Shown: positions 46,690 through 58,299, counted from the first letter of the stretch. The stretch is DNA of 64,000 nucleotides from Gigaspora rosea (GCA_003550325.1 QKWP01000271.1:220492-284491); one strand, 5' to 3'. Program-made: numbers and translations. Notes: generated by a model not told the origin, from the sequence alone.

Positions 46690-48150
46690 AAATATATTGG
46701 TCGATATAATAATATCAGTCAATAGTCATAAAGTTCAATTATTTTATTTTATGCAATTGATATCCAATGGGTTGCGTCTGAAGTTCCACCTTTTACTACG
46801 TCTATCAAATGTGTTTCTAACTATTGCAAACTTATCATCGAAATCAAAGCGGTATAAACAAATTAGATATGCGACTAAATAAACATTCATTTCTAATTAT
46901 AAGTTTTCACCGTCTAATAATGAAAGATCCTTCAAATATTAACTTCTATTATTCTCGGTCTATGTCTTTTTTTGTCATTGCCAATTTTGCGAATAATACC
47001 ATACACTGCTGATATCCAATACTATTATTATTATATTCTATTTTCCAACCTGCAACACATGAACGATCATATTCGACATCAAAATGTTGTTTCTCCCAAG
47101 GAGTCGGTAATAGTAAAAATATTTTCCTGAGGAATATGATTTTTTTTTCAACTAAATATAACCAAGAAAGGTCACTTCTTTCACACGCTAATCTTAATAT
47201 TTTGTATTCCGTCTTCAAACTTTTTGCTTTCTACATTATTAAAATGATACTTAATGATTGGTGCAATATTCCAAGAATACCCAAGATATAATTCTGTGGA
47301 CCAGCAGTTAGTCTATCTGAATCTAATACCATACATCATCCAGACTTACAGCACATCTAATTCTACATTCTTTTACTATATAGAAAATCGTGTGCATTTT
47401 AGCTGCTCCATTTTGCTTTGCATACTCTAATAATGATAAAATATGATTTCATTAATCATAAAACCATTTTATCGCTAAATACAATGTTTGCATTAACTAA
47501 GTGCTCTTGAGAAGTCCACACATATTGTGTCCAACTTTAAGGTTTAAATTGCAGCTTTATTTAAAATGAATTCTGGTTCATTCGCAATATCGCTTTGTTC
47601 CAACGAGACCACAACATTTTGAAACTTGTCTATATATCTCAGATATTGCTACTAATTGCTAAATTTTATCATTGGTGTCTCCTTGATTTATACATCAAGC
47701 ATCAAACAAAAAAAAACCTTACAACATAATTGCTTTGAAACTTTTTCTGCCAAAATAAATGTGATTATTGAGTCTGATCCGCTCTTATATAACTAATGGC
47801 ACATATGCCCTGAAAGTATGGCTCCTTCTCATCATTATTATATACCACATCTTGTAATCTTGGAGCGGAATAATGGTAAGCATTTTCGAATATATCAATA
47901 TATCATAGCATATATAATGGTAATTTCAATTGATAATTAAATTCACCATTCAAGAAAATTTGATACCTTCCATTATAAAATCATATGTCCATAGCGACCA
48001 CATAGACGAGACCCGAACTATAAGGATCATCTAAAATTTGACACCAAGATGAAACGCAATTTTCCCACATTTAAATTTATAACCATATTTGTATATAATA
48101 AAGCATATATAGAAATTCATTAAAAACCAATAATTCCTACTATGACACCA
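46690..48150 (-). pseudogene. HET-like relic, copy 2
   Basis: Sister of 28780-30170. The block at 47218-46949 reads 'ILRLACERSDLSWLYLVEKK', then after an insert 'LPTPWEKQHFDVEYDRSCVA' and 'GWKIEYNNNSIGYQQCMV'. It therefore preserves the region after SWL that copy 1 lost. Upstream pieces include 'VYNNDEKEPYFQGICAISYIRADQTQ' (about 47840-47760). Stops and frame changes are numerous. The family assignment remains tentative. Confidence 0.35.
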
Positions 48151-48592
48151 TCAATAAGAGAAAAGATAAAAAGGATAAATTTAACAGACCAAAATTCCCA
48201 TTTTAACCCTGACCAAAATATATTTTGTAGTATATTTGATCTGATGTAAATCTGATGCTTCTGATGCACATGTTAAAACAATATATATGATTGTAATGAA
48301 TATAGTTGGTACCTTTCCAATTTAAATGAAGTAAACACTGCCAATCTTTTGGAGAAGTATGTTAAAATTTCACCAAAACTTTTATGTAATACATATGATT
48401 TTTTAAAACTTTAATGTACAATATTGTGTATTTTACACTATTGTATCCTCCATAAATTCATAAAAAAATAACACAATAAGTTTCCGTAAATGGGCTATTT
48501 TTCCATTACTATGTTTAGCATTATGTATTGCTATATAAAATCATTTTCTACTGGGAATTCAAAAAAAAATCAAGTTATCAATAACAAGAAAT

Positions 48593-50024
48593 CATTTTTG
48601 TGAATATGTCGTGTAATAAATATTAATTAAAGCTATTCAATTTTGACTGCTCCACCTTACCTAATTTGTTTTGTGGTGTATTCATTTTTTACTGTTTAGC
48701 GTATTTTGTGTCGCTTTTGTGCATATGATCGGCAGCCAAAATTTCCTCTTAATCTATAAAAAGAAATTTTTCCACCCACCATTTTTATTATATTATTATA
48801 TTATATATGATATGATATTATATTATATTATATTATATTATATGATATTATATTATATTAAATGCGGGGGAAAAAAAAGGATCGGCTAAAAACAACTTAG
48901 TTCCATTAAAAAATCATCCTTTCACGCATGGTGTCTATTTTACTTTATGTTTTATGCTTATACTTTCTGAGGTTTTTTAGAATTTTGGTTTTTTTTTCTT
49001 CTGATTTTTTGCCGGTATGATGAATTGATAATCAGTGATCGTCAAAGGCCGTAACGAAAAATCATAACGAAAGAATTTGATTTTTTTTTTTTGCATCAAC
49101 AATTATGTAATGTAACAATAACGTGTGAATTTTTTTTTTTTGTGTGTAAATAAAATAAAAAAGTATATGTTGTTTCGTAGATTCTATTCTTGCATAACAT
49201 GTATTACCACATGATATTATTTTGTTATGTAAATAAAAATAAAAAAAGCAAATGTTGTGTTGTAGGTTCTATTCTTGCATAACATATATTATATATTATG
49301 TTGATGATGGTTATGAATACATATTTTAATATTAAAACACAAATGTCGCTCTGTTCTACTGGCTAATCAAGTGTTCATAACGTGGTCACGCCAAAATAAG
49401 GTTTAGATCAACATCTTTTTAATGCTTTATTCCACTGGCCAATCAAGTATACTAACGTGGTCGCACCTGAATAAGGCCTATATCGATGTTTTTTAACGCC
49501 TTAAACAACTCTCTTAGAATCGTAAAAAACGTGAAATTTCCAAATTCGCTTCTGTTATTTGATTATAATAAATACAAATATTTTAGCAAAAATAGCTAAA
49601 AAAAAAAAAGTCAATCAAATGTTTCACTAATTGGAAAGCGTTTTTATATAATGAGCTCAAGTTTAAGAACAAGTGCAAGCGCAAAAACAAATGCAAATGC
49701 AAGTGCAAGAACAAGAACAATTGCTCCGCAATAGATAAAAAAAAATTCATGATATTAATAAAAAATAATGAATTTATTAGCAGATACTAGAAAAGAAATT
49801 CATTCCGCTAAAATTTAATGATTAATTTCTAGATTTTTGCATTTTTGGTAAATTTTTTGTTAGAATTTTTGAGTCCAGAATATAATGATTACTAATTTTC
49901 TCTGCGATTTATGTAGTTGTAGTTTTATAAAATCACGGCTATATCCAAAATGTGATATGATCGAGTAATTATGGTTTAACGCTTTTGATTGGTTATACAA
50001 CCCGTGATCAAAGTGTTAAGACTA
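48593..50024. other. AT-rich spacer with microsatellite and local duplications
   Basis: A (TATTA)n-like run lies at about 48785-48860. A ~95-bp duplicate ('gtaaataaaa…ttctattcttgcataacat') is at 49145-49202 and 49235-49292. A second duplicate ('ctggcYaatcaagtNt…cgtggtc') is at about 49350-49425 and 49430-49500. A 27-codon frame at 49651-49734 encodes Ser/Ala/Asn/Thr repeats, probably chance from the 'gcaa(g/a)' repeat. No recognised gene. Confidence 0.45.
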
Positions 50025-50032
50025 GTGATGTG

Positions 50033-50914
50033 CCATTTATATGATGTCCAAATTTTTTTAGCGTACAGTACGTACAGTACTGTACGTATAGTACTTATAT
50101 AGTAAAATTGCTCTAGTGGTTATATTTTAAGAATTTTTTTTAATATTAGTCTATATTACAATTAATATAATATTTAATTCCATTTAATAGATAAATATTT
50201 AGGTCGTTCGAAGTTAATTATCTGGTTAACATCACTTTCCAGGACTCCCAGAAGAGAGGAAAATGAAACGAACATATAAAATGAACAAACTGTAGTAAAT
50301 CTATTATAAACGAATTGATTTCAAGTTAAATTTAGTTCAGAGATTTTAGTTGAGTTGCTAATTAGGTCAGATAAATTTGATTCAATAGCAAAAAAAAAAT
50401 TAATAAATAAAAAATTATAAAATGCATTTATCCAAGAAAAAGACTTCGCAAAATTCTCGTGATCTAGTAAGGATCTGCATCATTTTAAAGTATGCAGCTA
50501 GTGATGTGTAATCATTAAAATAATACCCAAATTTTTTTAGCGTACAGTACGTATAGTGCTTATATAAAAAATTAAGATCATAATAAAATTAAATTAGTAT
50601 CTATATTTTAATTTTAATTTTTTTTAATGTTAGTCTATATTAGAATTAATGTACCGGTAATGTTTAAACCTATTTTAATAAGCAAATATTTAATATAGCA
50701 AATTAGTAATATACAATATACATAACTGCTTAATTTTATTAAGGCGCTACTTTATATATCTAAAGTAGCTACTTTAGATAGATCGCTACTTTAGATGCAA
50801 TATGTACAAATTTAATTTATCTAACAAAAAAGCTTCATCGGCAAAAATTTTAGCGTACAGTACGTACAGTACGTACAGTACTATACTTATAGTACTGTAC
50901 GTGGCACATCACTA
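50033..50914. mobile_element. hAT element (882 bp) with GTAC-rich palindromic termini
   Basis: The terminal inverted repeats TAGTGATGTGCCA (50033-50045) and TGGCACATCACTA (50902-50914) are flanked by GTTAAGAC (50025-50032) and ATTAAGAC (50915-50922), 7 of 8 identical. Both ends carry 'cgtacagtacgtacagtac' runs. A second left end (TAGTGATGTG, 50499) with the same GTAC run (50540-50560) lies inside, so the element either contains a nested copy or is a composite. No transposase. Confidence 0.8.
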
Positions 50915-50922
50915 ATTAAGAC

Positions 50923-51420
50923 TAAAACAAATATCGATGAGCAAATTATGATCAAGAATATCAGAATATCATCACCATTCATAATCTTAACCTATCAATC
51001 TTGCCAAATCAAACACGATTAAAGCTTCTAAATATTCATCAAAACATTTCTAAGAAAATCTAAAATTCAGACTCAAGAAACAATAATTTTGGATGATTAT
51101 AATAATACACATTCAAACAAACGTGCAAAAAATGAAATTATAGACTGTTATTATCACTAAATGAAAAAAATCTGGTTTACAAATCGTAGCTTATGGCTTA
51201 GATATGATGCGAACTATGCCCTAACATGCGCCTGTTTAAAATAAATAATAAATAAATAAATAAATAAAAAAAAAAGAAAAAATCGGAAAAAAATCAACAA
51301 CGTTAGAATTTTTTCCTTTTTTTTTTTTGAGTGTTTGAAAAAAAAATGCCGGGTACTATTACTGTACTTTGCTATGTAACTGACCACCGATTACATTCTA
51401 CCAAAAATATGTATGTTGTT
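50923..51420. other. AT-rich spacer
   Basis: No gene was seen. An (AAAT)n run lies near 51245-51268. Confidence 0.35.
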
Positions 51421-51424
51421 GATG

Positions 51425-52165
51425 CTTTATACACACATTTTATCGTTAATAGAATTCTCTATTAAATATTAATCCTCTGTTCTTTCACTTCTGTGTTAAA
51501 TTACCAGGGCGTAAGTATATAGTTTATTCATAAAATAATGTATACATTTCATTGTCAACAGAATTCTCTATTAAATATTACTTCTCTATTCTTACGTGTT
51601 AAATTACCAGTGTGTAAGTATACAGTTTATTTATGAAATAATGTACACATTTTATCGTCAATACAATTCTCTATTAAATATTACTTCTCTGTTATTTCAC
51701 TTACGTGTTAAATTACCAGTTTGTAAGTTTATAGTTTATTCATAAAATAATGTACACACATTTTATCGTCAATAGAATTCTCTTAAATTTTACTTCTCTG
51801 TTTTTTCACTTGTGTGTGAAATCACCAGTTCGTAAGTATATAGTTTATTCATTAAATAATGTACACATTTTATCATCAATAGAATTCTCATTAAATATTA
51901 CTTCTCTCTTCTTTCACTTACGTGATTATTTACCAGGGTGTAAGTATATAGTTTATTCATAAAACAATGTGCACACTTTTATTGTCAATAGAATTCTCCA
52001 TTGAATATTACTTCTCTGTTCTTTCACTTACGTGTTAAATTACCAGTTTGTAAGTATATAATTTATTCATAAAATAATGTACACATTTTTGCTCACTAAA
52101 AATCTCTAATAAATATTACTTCTCTATTTTCTATTAAATATTACTTCCCTGTTCTTTCACCTACT
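51425..52165. repeat. Seven-unit ~108-bp minisatellite with splice-like core
   Basis: The units begin near 51431, 51539, 51645, 51754, 51861, 51968 and 52079. Consensus parts are 'tgtacacattttatcgtcaatagaattctctattaaatattacttctctgttctttcact', then 'ttaccag-NNN-gtaagtatatagtttattcataaaata'. The first six units keep CAG-NNN-GTAAGT (cores at 51505, 51608, 51717, 51826, 51934 and 52044) with the three middle bases varying (GGC, TGT, TTT, TTC, GGT, TTT). A pyrimidine-rich tract precedes each CAG. The open frame across it has no protein-like conservation. Confidence 0.85.
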
Positions 52166-53200
52166 TATTCAAATATAAGCTAATCAACCTCAATTGCATA
52201 GAAAACACAATGAATCTATTACAAACTGATTCAACCTTAATCTTATACTGTGTCAGTAGAATAGCAAGTTTTATATCAATTTTTTACAATAATTCACAAC
52301 AGAATTATGATAATTCTAATGCAAAGAACAATTTTTTTTTTATAATAACTCATAAACTAAATTAAGATAACTCTAATATGAGCTAACTTAACTACATCGA
52401 AACGATAATTTTAAACTAGCTCAACCTTAACCATATTCTGAAAATTTAAGTTCTGTACTAAATATTTATATCAACTCACAATAGCAATTACGAAAATTCA
52501 AATACTAACTCACCAATAACTAACAGAAATTACAATAATTTCAAAAACCTAACTTAGTCTAAATAAACATACTGTGGTCACTAAATAGTAAGTATATAAC
52601 AAAATTTTTTACAGTAACTTATCACAAAATCACAATAAATCCCAATTCAACTTTGACTGCATATTACATATTATTAGAGTAATGATAATCTGTAAAAAGT
52701 TTTTATATACAATAATTTTGTGAGTAAGATTTAACAAAAATTTATATAATAACTCACAAAAAGAATCACAAATAATTCCAATATATACTAACTCAATTGC
52801 ATTACAATAATTCTATACAACCCAATTTAACCACATACTGCAGTTACCAAAATAATCTTGAAAACAGAACTTACAGAAATCACAATAATTCTAACTTTAT
52901 CGCTGAAGTGATAAGTTCTGTAATAGAAGTTTTTTACAGTTCCATCATAGAAATTATGAAATTTTCAATACAAACTAACTCAACAACATATTGTTGTTAT
53001 TGAAATGACAAGTATTGTAACAGAATTTTTTACGCGAACCGTAAAAATCATGATAATAACTATATACTACAGTTACTAGAATAATAGTTTAACAACAAAA
53101 TTTTATAGTAAAAATTGATAATTTAATGCAAACCAATTCAATTTTAACCATGTATGTATATTGTATAAGCAAGTTCCGTAACAAAATTTCCAAATATATT
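52166..53200. repeat. Degenerate satellite, ~110-130 bp units
   Basis: Roughly eight strongly diverged units share 'acagaattttttacagtaactcatcac…aatcacaataattc…caattcaacc…atactgcagttactaaaataacaagttctgtaac'. It adjoins the younger minisatellite. No gene. Confidence 0.55.
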
Positions 53201-54479
53201 AAAATAATTGTATAAGATGGGTGGTGCTTCGCACTAGTACCTTCTAAATTAGGAAAAAATATAGCGCTCCAAAAAGTTGAACCATCCACATTTCAGCATT
53301 CATGTGATCGTACTGGTAAAGACATATGAAGATCATCATGAAGTTCTAAATCAAATAACCGGATTTGGGTGAAATAACAGGATCGATAATTACACAATTC
53401 CATTTCAATAAACAGAACCCGCCCAACACTTTTATCATAATTAACAACTTCTTCTAGTCACGTTCGTAAACGCTTATTTAAATTACTAGCTTGTGTAACT
53501 TACTTATAACTTACAATTTAAATTGCATTTACTACCAAAAATCACTATAGAAACCATACAACATTCGAAAGAACATTTATAAACACTGTGCAAGAATAAT
53601 AAAAAATAATCGTTAATCCCAAAACTTCATTTAAAAGAGATTACTTTTACTATTCTCATAGTCCTAGTCACATATTAACTATATGCTGAAATAATCGACC
53701 AGAAAATTGAGACATTACATGTAAGATCTAAATCTAGATAACTTTTACATACCGCTAAACATCCTAATAATGCAAAAACTTAAGCTAATACTCTTATCTA
53801 CATAATCTGGGTATTATATTTAAAATATTAATAACAAAATTATTTCCACGAGCTAAAGATCGAATCATGATAAAGGTCGAGATAGAGATAGAATTCAATT
53901 TAATTTTTTTTTTAAAAGCTTAAAAAGATAGTGAATAGTTCACTTAATTTTATTCTCCTATTAAACCATTGATGAATTTGAATTTATTAATAATAAACAT
54001 CACATTTATCCCACATTACGCATTCTCTAATTTTATGTGATAAATTCTTTCGTATATATTAGTTAACACATAATCTTCTTTAACAAAATTTTTTTCGTTT
54101 TCTAATATTATTAAAATGATAATACTTTAAGCCTATATAATTTGATAAGTTCGTTATCAAAAATAATCACAAATTGACCGATAATAGTTAACCAATCAGG
54201 CAAATCCTATTTATGATAGTCACTTACACATTAACGCCCACTTACATTATGAAAATCGGGAAACCATCAGCCAATGCCTCGGATTAAATACACAACGTCT
54301 TACGTTGATACCCAGCATAACATCTTGTCTATTTCTGAGACTATATCCTTTCACTTCTATTATACATAAATCATATCTATAATCGCAAATCAATAAAGAC
54401 TTATCCCGGTATATCAGACCAAATCATTCAAATTTAAAAAAACTTGAACTTATTAGTAATGTTTAACATGCCCGATATT
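53201..54479. other. Interspersed-repeat and spacer DNA
   Basis: An inverted copy of the family seen at 522-762 lies at about 53281-53322. A small hairpin GGTGC-TTC-GCACTAGT lies at about 53222-53237, similar in form to the Helitron-type end at 54490-54522. No coding region was recognised. Confidence 0.35.
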
Positions 54480-54489
54480 AAATAATACC

Positions 54490-54522
54490 TGGCGGCGAAG
54501 CCGCCACATGATCATGTGCTAG
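54490..54522 (+). mobile_element. Helitron-type 3' terminus
   Basis: A GC-rich hairpin GGCGGC-GAA-GCCGCC is followed by 13 bases (ACATGATCATGTG) and CTAG, then T. Hairpin plus CTRR before T is the diagnostic 3' end of a canonical Helitron. The matching 5' TC end was not located, so the length of the element is unknown. Confidence 0.55.
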
Positions 54523-55270
54523 TTGTGAATAATAAATATTGTTTATCTAAAAAAGGAAAATTTTTGTGACAAATAGGTTACACATAAACAGTTTATTAAA
54601 AAAATTTTTTCTGTAACGGTTTATTTTGAGGTTATGCAAGATATATAGTATTTCGCTCATTATATGCAGTCATACCGAATAACGATATATCTTGTTCATC
54701 ATTGTCATCTATACTATTTTATCAGCTTTTCAATTTTTGACCGCTTTTCATATTTACTGCTAGTAATACCTGAAAGATTCTAATGGCTTAGATCTGTAAA
54801 ATTTGCGTCATATTCAGTGTCTAAAATACATCAAAATTGTGGATTGAACGCACATTATATATAGATCCTGGTACGTTGCAAAACAAATAGCTCCAACCAT
54901 AAAAAATTTGGTTTTTCATATTAAACATAGCGCACATTAATTTTAAAATTTTTGATGTGCACATTCCGTCCACAATTTTAAGACCTATGTGCGCAAAGCG
55001 CTCATATTTAAAGAGGGGAAATTTTTTAATGTGCTTCCCACACATTACTTTTAGACACTGCATTCTATTTCTTTTCCATTTACTGTAATGAATATAATTT
55101 ACAATATTATGTTAAAAATAATAGATCAAAAACTAATATTTAGAAAATTTATTAAGAAATTATAAATTATTTTTTTGATTACTGTAATGATAGCGAGTTT
55201 ACTTAAGAAAAGTGTACTTGTTAATAAACATTTCTGTATAATAAGCATTTTTAATTGATGTTTATGCGAC
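54523..55270. other. Spacer, repeat-like
   Basis: An 80-codon minus frame (55063-54821) is unrecognised and its region resembles decayed TE DNA ('gtgcgcaaagcgctcat'). Nothing firm. Confidence 0.3.
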
Positions 55271-55277
55271 AAGCTTG

Positions 55278-55448
55278 TTTATTTTTTTTTTAAAAAAAAA
55301 TAAAAATGCACGCAACAATTATTTTTTTTTAAAAAAAAAATTGCACGCGACAATTTGTTTTTTAAAAAAATGCATGCAACAATTTTTAAAAAATATGAAC
55401 GCGACAATTTTTTTTAAAAAAAAATGCGTGCAACAATTTTTTAAAGTA
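55278..55448. repeat. Tandem T/A hairpins with a TGCACGCAACAA linker
   Basis: About five units of Tn-An (each a short self-complementary block of 12-20 bases) alternate with 'tgcacgcRacaatt'. Unit length is 25-40 bp because of run-length changes. A plus frame through it gives Lys/Asn/Phe repeats with no protein meaning. Confidence 0.75.
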
Positions 55449-55554
55449 AAACGCCATTTGTGTGATAAATACAGTATTTAATGCATAATTCATGCTAAAG
55501 ATTTTTCAATATAATTGGTCTGCAATATAATTAAAAATTATAGTTTTATTCATT

Positions 55555-56014
55555 CATATGCTCCGATTTTTGGAATTTATAAGTAGAGCATATTTTTTTA
55601 AAACTTTAAAGCTAAATAATTTTTGATCTACTGGTCCGTTTTAAATGATTTTACTACCAAAATGTTAGTCTCTTTAAGACGATTCCAACGAGCCCAAAAT
55701 CATTAAAATCCAATCACAGGATCATGAGAAAATGCGCTGTCAAATAAGTGACGCACCTATAGGGTGAAGAAATTGGTTAGACCTATGTCTAACCAATTTC
55801 TTCACCCTATAGGTGCGTCACTTATTTGACAGCGCATTTTCTCATGATCCTGTGATTGGATTTTAATGATTTTGGGCTCGTTGGAATCCTCCTAAAGAGA
55901 CTAACATTTTGGTAGTAAAATCATTTAAAACGGACCAGTAGATCAAAAATTATTTAGCTTTAAAGTTTTAAAAAAATATGCTCTACTTATAAATTCCAAA
56001 AATCGGAGCATATG
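55555..56014. repeat. Near-perfect 460-bp palindrome
   Basis: The arms (55555-55782 and 55787-56014, 228 bp each) are reverse complements with only two mismatches (near 55678-55681 opposite 55887-55891), around a 4-base loop CTAT. The arms show ordinary sequence with no open frame and no visible target duplication. Either a recent foldback element, or a fold-back artefact of sequencing or assembly. Confidence 0.93.
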
Positions 56015-56616
56015 TGTAGTATATTTACATTTATTCATATTGGATGATGTGCATATAGGTTATTTTATATATACGTATTAAAATAATATTTGATGCACGC
56101 GCAGAATATGGAAGGTGTGCATTTAACATTATAATACAACTTTGGGACTGAATTTAAGAGTCCATTATAGAGGATGAGCATTTATAGAGTGTGCATATAT
56201 AGGTTTGACTGTATTTGTTATTTACAATACAATTAACTGGTCAATAATATAACCAAATTATACCAGTGTGGCATTAGCACAGTGCTTTAACCTTCAATGA
56301 ATGACATAGTTTAAGAATATAGCCCAAACCCGGTTAAGGAATTATGATATTTCTATTTAACAGTCGATCAGGGTCACACAGATCGTGTGAATAAATTTTT
56401 TACTCATGTGAAATTAATTTTCATAGTAAATTAAACGGTTGGTATTTTCAATCGGGGATTCCTAAAAGGAAGGACAATATGAAATTATTCTATCAAGACT
56501 AATACTTTAGCATCCTTGTGTTTAAAGTAAGAAAACAATAAATTTGAAGACAACACTGTAAACTTGAGAACTTACGAAACTGTTAGCAACCTACTTTAAA
56601 AATATAGTGTGGACAT
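56015..56616. other. Spacer with a pogo-type end
   Basis: 'gtgcatatataggtttgactg' then TA at about 56193-56214 is a typical right end of a pogo/Tigger-like element (CAGTCAAACC when read inward). Its left partner was not found. The rest is AT-rich and gene-free. Confidence 0.4.
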
Positions 56617-56619
56617 TAG

Positions 56620-57293
56620 CCCTATAAAAAAAGTGGTCCGGGTGTGGTACGGGTTGGCGTCGGGAATACACGAAATGGCACGGTCGGAATGATACGTACA
56701 GACCGTTGAACGGAATGTCACGGTAAAAAGTGGTACGGAAATTACGATAGGAGGTGGCACGTTATGTCACGCCATACGTAACGGCAACTTCATTTCACGG
56801 AATGATACGTGTCAAAGGTGGCACGTGTTGGCTCGTTTCACGAAGAGCGAAAGATCAATACTGTATACGATTTTTTTTAAAAAAATTGCGATATCTCATA
56901 ATTTCGTTATTGAAACTGCTTGGATGTCTTAACAAAAAAATTCCTCACAAAATTTTGATACATACGCAGTTAGTTTGTTCATATTATATTGATTGTTGAT
57001 ATAATTTTATGTAATCTACTTGTATGTATCTTTTTTTATCACAGTGGCATAGCACGTTAATTCACGTTAATTACCCGTGCCAAAACCCGTGCCATTTAGA
57101 TTAGCAAAGTGTTGCAAACCTGAGTCATTAACGGTTAACGGTCCAATTTGTACGGGTATACGGTCCACCACGGGCCAAAAATCCGTGCCAATCCAAGCCT
57201 CTTACGTACATAATCCGGGTTTAATCCGTGCCACCAAAACCCGTGCAATTCCGTCTCCAACCCGTACCTTTACGGTGCATTTTTCTTATAGGG
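56620..57293. mobile_element. CACTA-like non-autonomous element (674 bp)
   Basis: The ends CCCTATAAAAAAAGTGGTCC and CCCTATAAGAAAAATGCACC (the second read from the right) run on to GGTACGGGTTGG in both. TAG flanks each side (56617-56619, 57294-57296), a 3-bp duplication. Both subterminal regions are packed with GGCACGG(T/G) repeats in inverted orientation between the two ends. Short ends, a 3-bp duplication and many subterminal repeats are typical for CACTA (En/Spm); the CCCTA start is a variant. The open frames inside are by-products of the repeats. Confidence 0.6.
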
Positions 57294-57296
57294 TAG

Positions 57297-58299
57297 ATAT
57301 AAATTTTCGATTGCAATCAATATTTTCATTCCACTTGTCCATGCATGAGTTAATTTTCGTATATCAAACATAAATTCTTTTTTTCATCTGTTTTTATTTA
57401 GATCAGGTAAGTTATTATATATTATACTTCCTTATTTGCTTGCACATTCATCGAATACTTCAAATAAATCATTATACTAGTTTTTGACTACAATCTTATT
57501 TGTATAACAATTTTCAAAACTATGCCTTTAATTTTATTTTTGCTATAATAAATACATTCTATTAACTAAGCTATTCGTAATAGTTTTTTTTTGATGTTTA
57601 ATGAATACTTCATCCTTTTCAATTTTAACCATATTCTTATAACAATGGCCAACATCAAGCGTTCCACTAACATTGTCCACATCAGCAATTACTTAAATTT
57701 TCTTTCAACACGGTTTCTCTTTATGATAAAGTCCAAGGCTACCCATTTTTGCAGCACAACCTGTAGACCGTGATTATGACTGGTCATTTTGTATTCATCC
57801 TTTCCAGTATTAGTTCTATTTTTTCTAAGATAATATGTTCTATCGAAATGACCCACATCAGCAAACCTTGATTCTAATGAACGCTTGGTATCCATCACTT
57901 TTATCACCAATTGACAATGCCCTCAATTCAATTTCGATTACAATGTTTAAGATTGCTTGTTCCATTCATATAACCGTTGTCTGCTAACTTGTTTTAATAT
58001 ATGGGTGCCTTGACTATATTTAAGTCATTTTTGATGACAAAATCTATGATTTCGCTGTAAATTCAATGTCTCCTTTAATGTGAGTAAATAATTAATAGAC
58101 GACCATTTGGATCATGTTTTTGAATTAAAATTGTTAAAACCCAAAACTCTGACCTGACTTACTTGCACTGGTGATTTCATGATCCATCCTAACATTTCAG
58201 TATATTGTACACTACAGAATGGTAATCGTCCATTAATGGTATAGAATTTAATCATACTTGTCAAATTTGTATTAGCATTTCCAAAAACTGGATAGAGCA
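57297..58299 (-). pseudogene. Unidentified coding debris
   Basis: Minus frames at 57910-57689 ('MVIKVMDTKRSLESRFADVGHFDRTYYLRK…') and 58450-58112 ('…LYGMLYPVFGNANTNLT', 'KFYTINGRLPFCSVQYTEML') have natural amino-acid composition. The plus strand across them also has open frames. They may be exons or pieces of one broken minus-strand gene. I do not recognise the family and see no convincing intron borders. Confidence 0.25.

Larger units (their letters stand above)
42625..48592. repeat. Segmental duplication, copy 2 (~5.9 kb, direct)
   Basis: Collinear with 24850-30663. Same internal order: non-coding block (42625-44250), kelch relic, spacer, HET-like relic. It carries its own indels and lacks the 30176-30310 MITE. 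Together the copies bracket 12 kb containing the repeat block, Helitron and OB-fold gene. Confidence 0.88.

Noticed and set aside
51750..51962. 70-codon frame across the minisatellite
   Set aside because: Open only because two repeat units happen to be in phase; unit lengths are not multiples of three overall.
54821..55063. 80-codon minus-strand frame
   Set aside because: Plausible composition but no recognisable domain, no introns, and the surroundings look like decayed repeat DNA.
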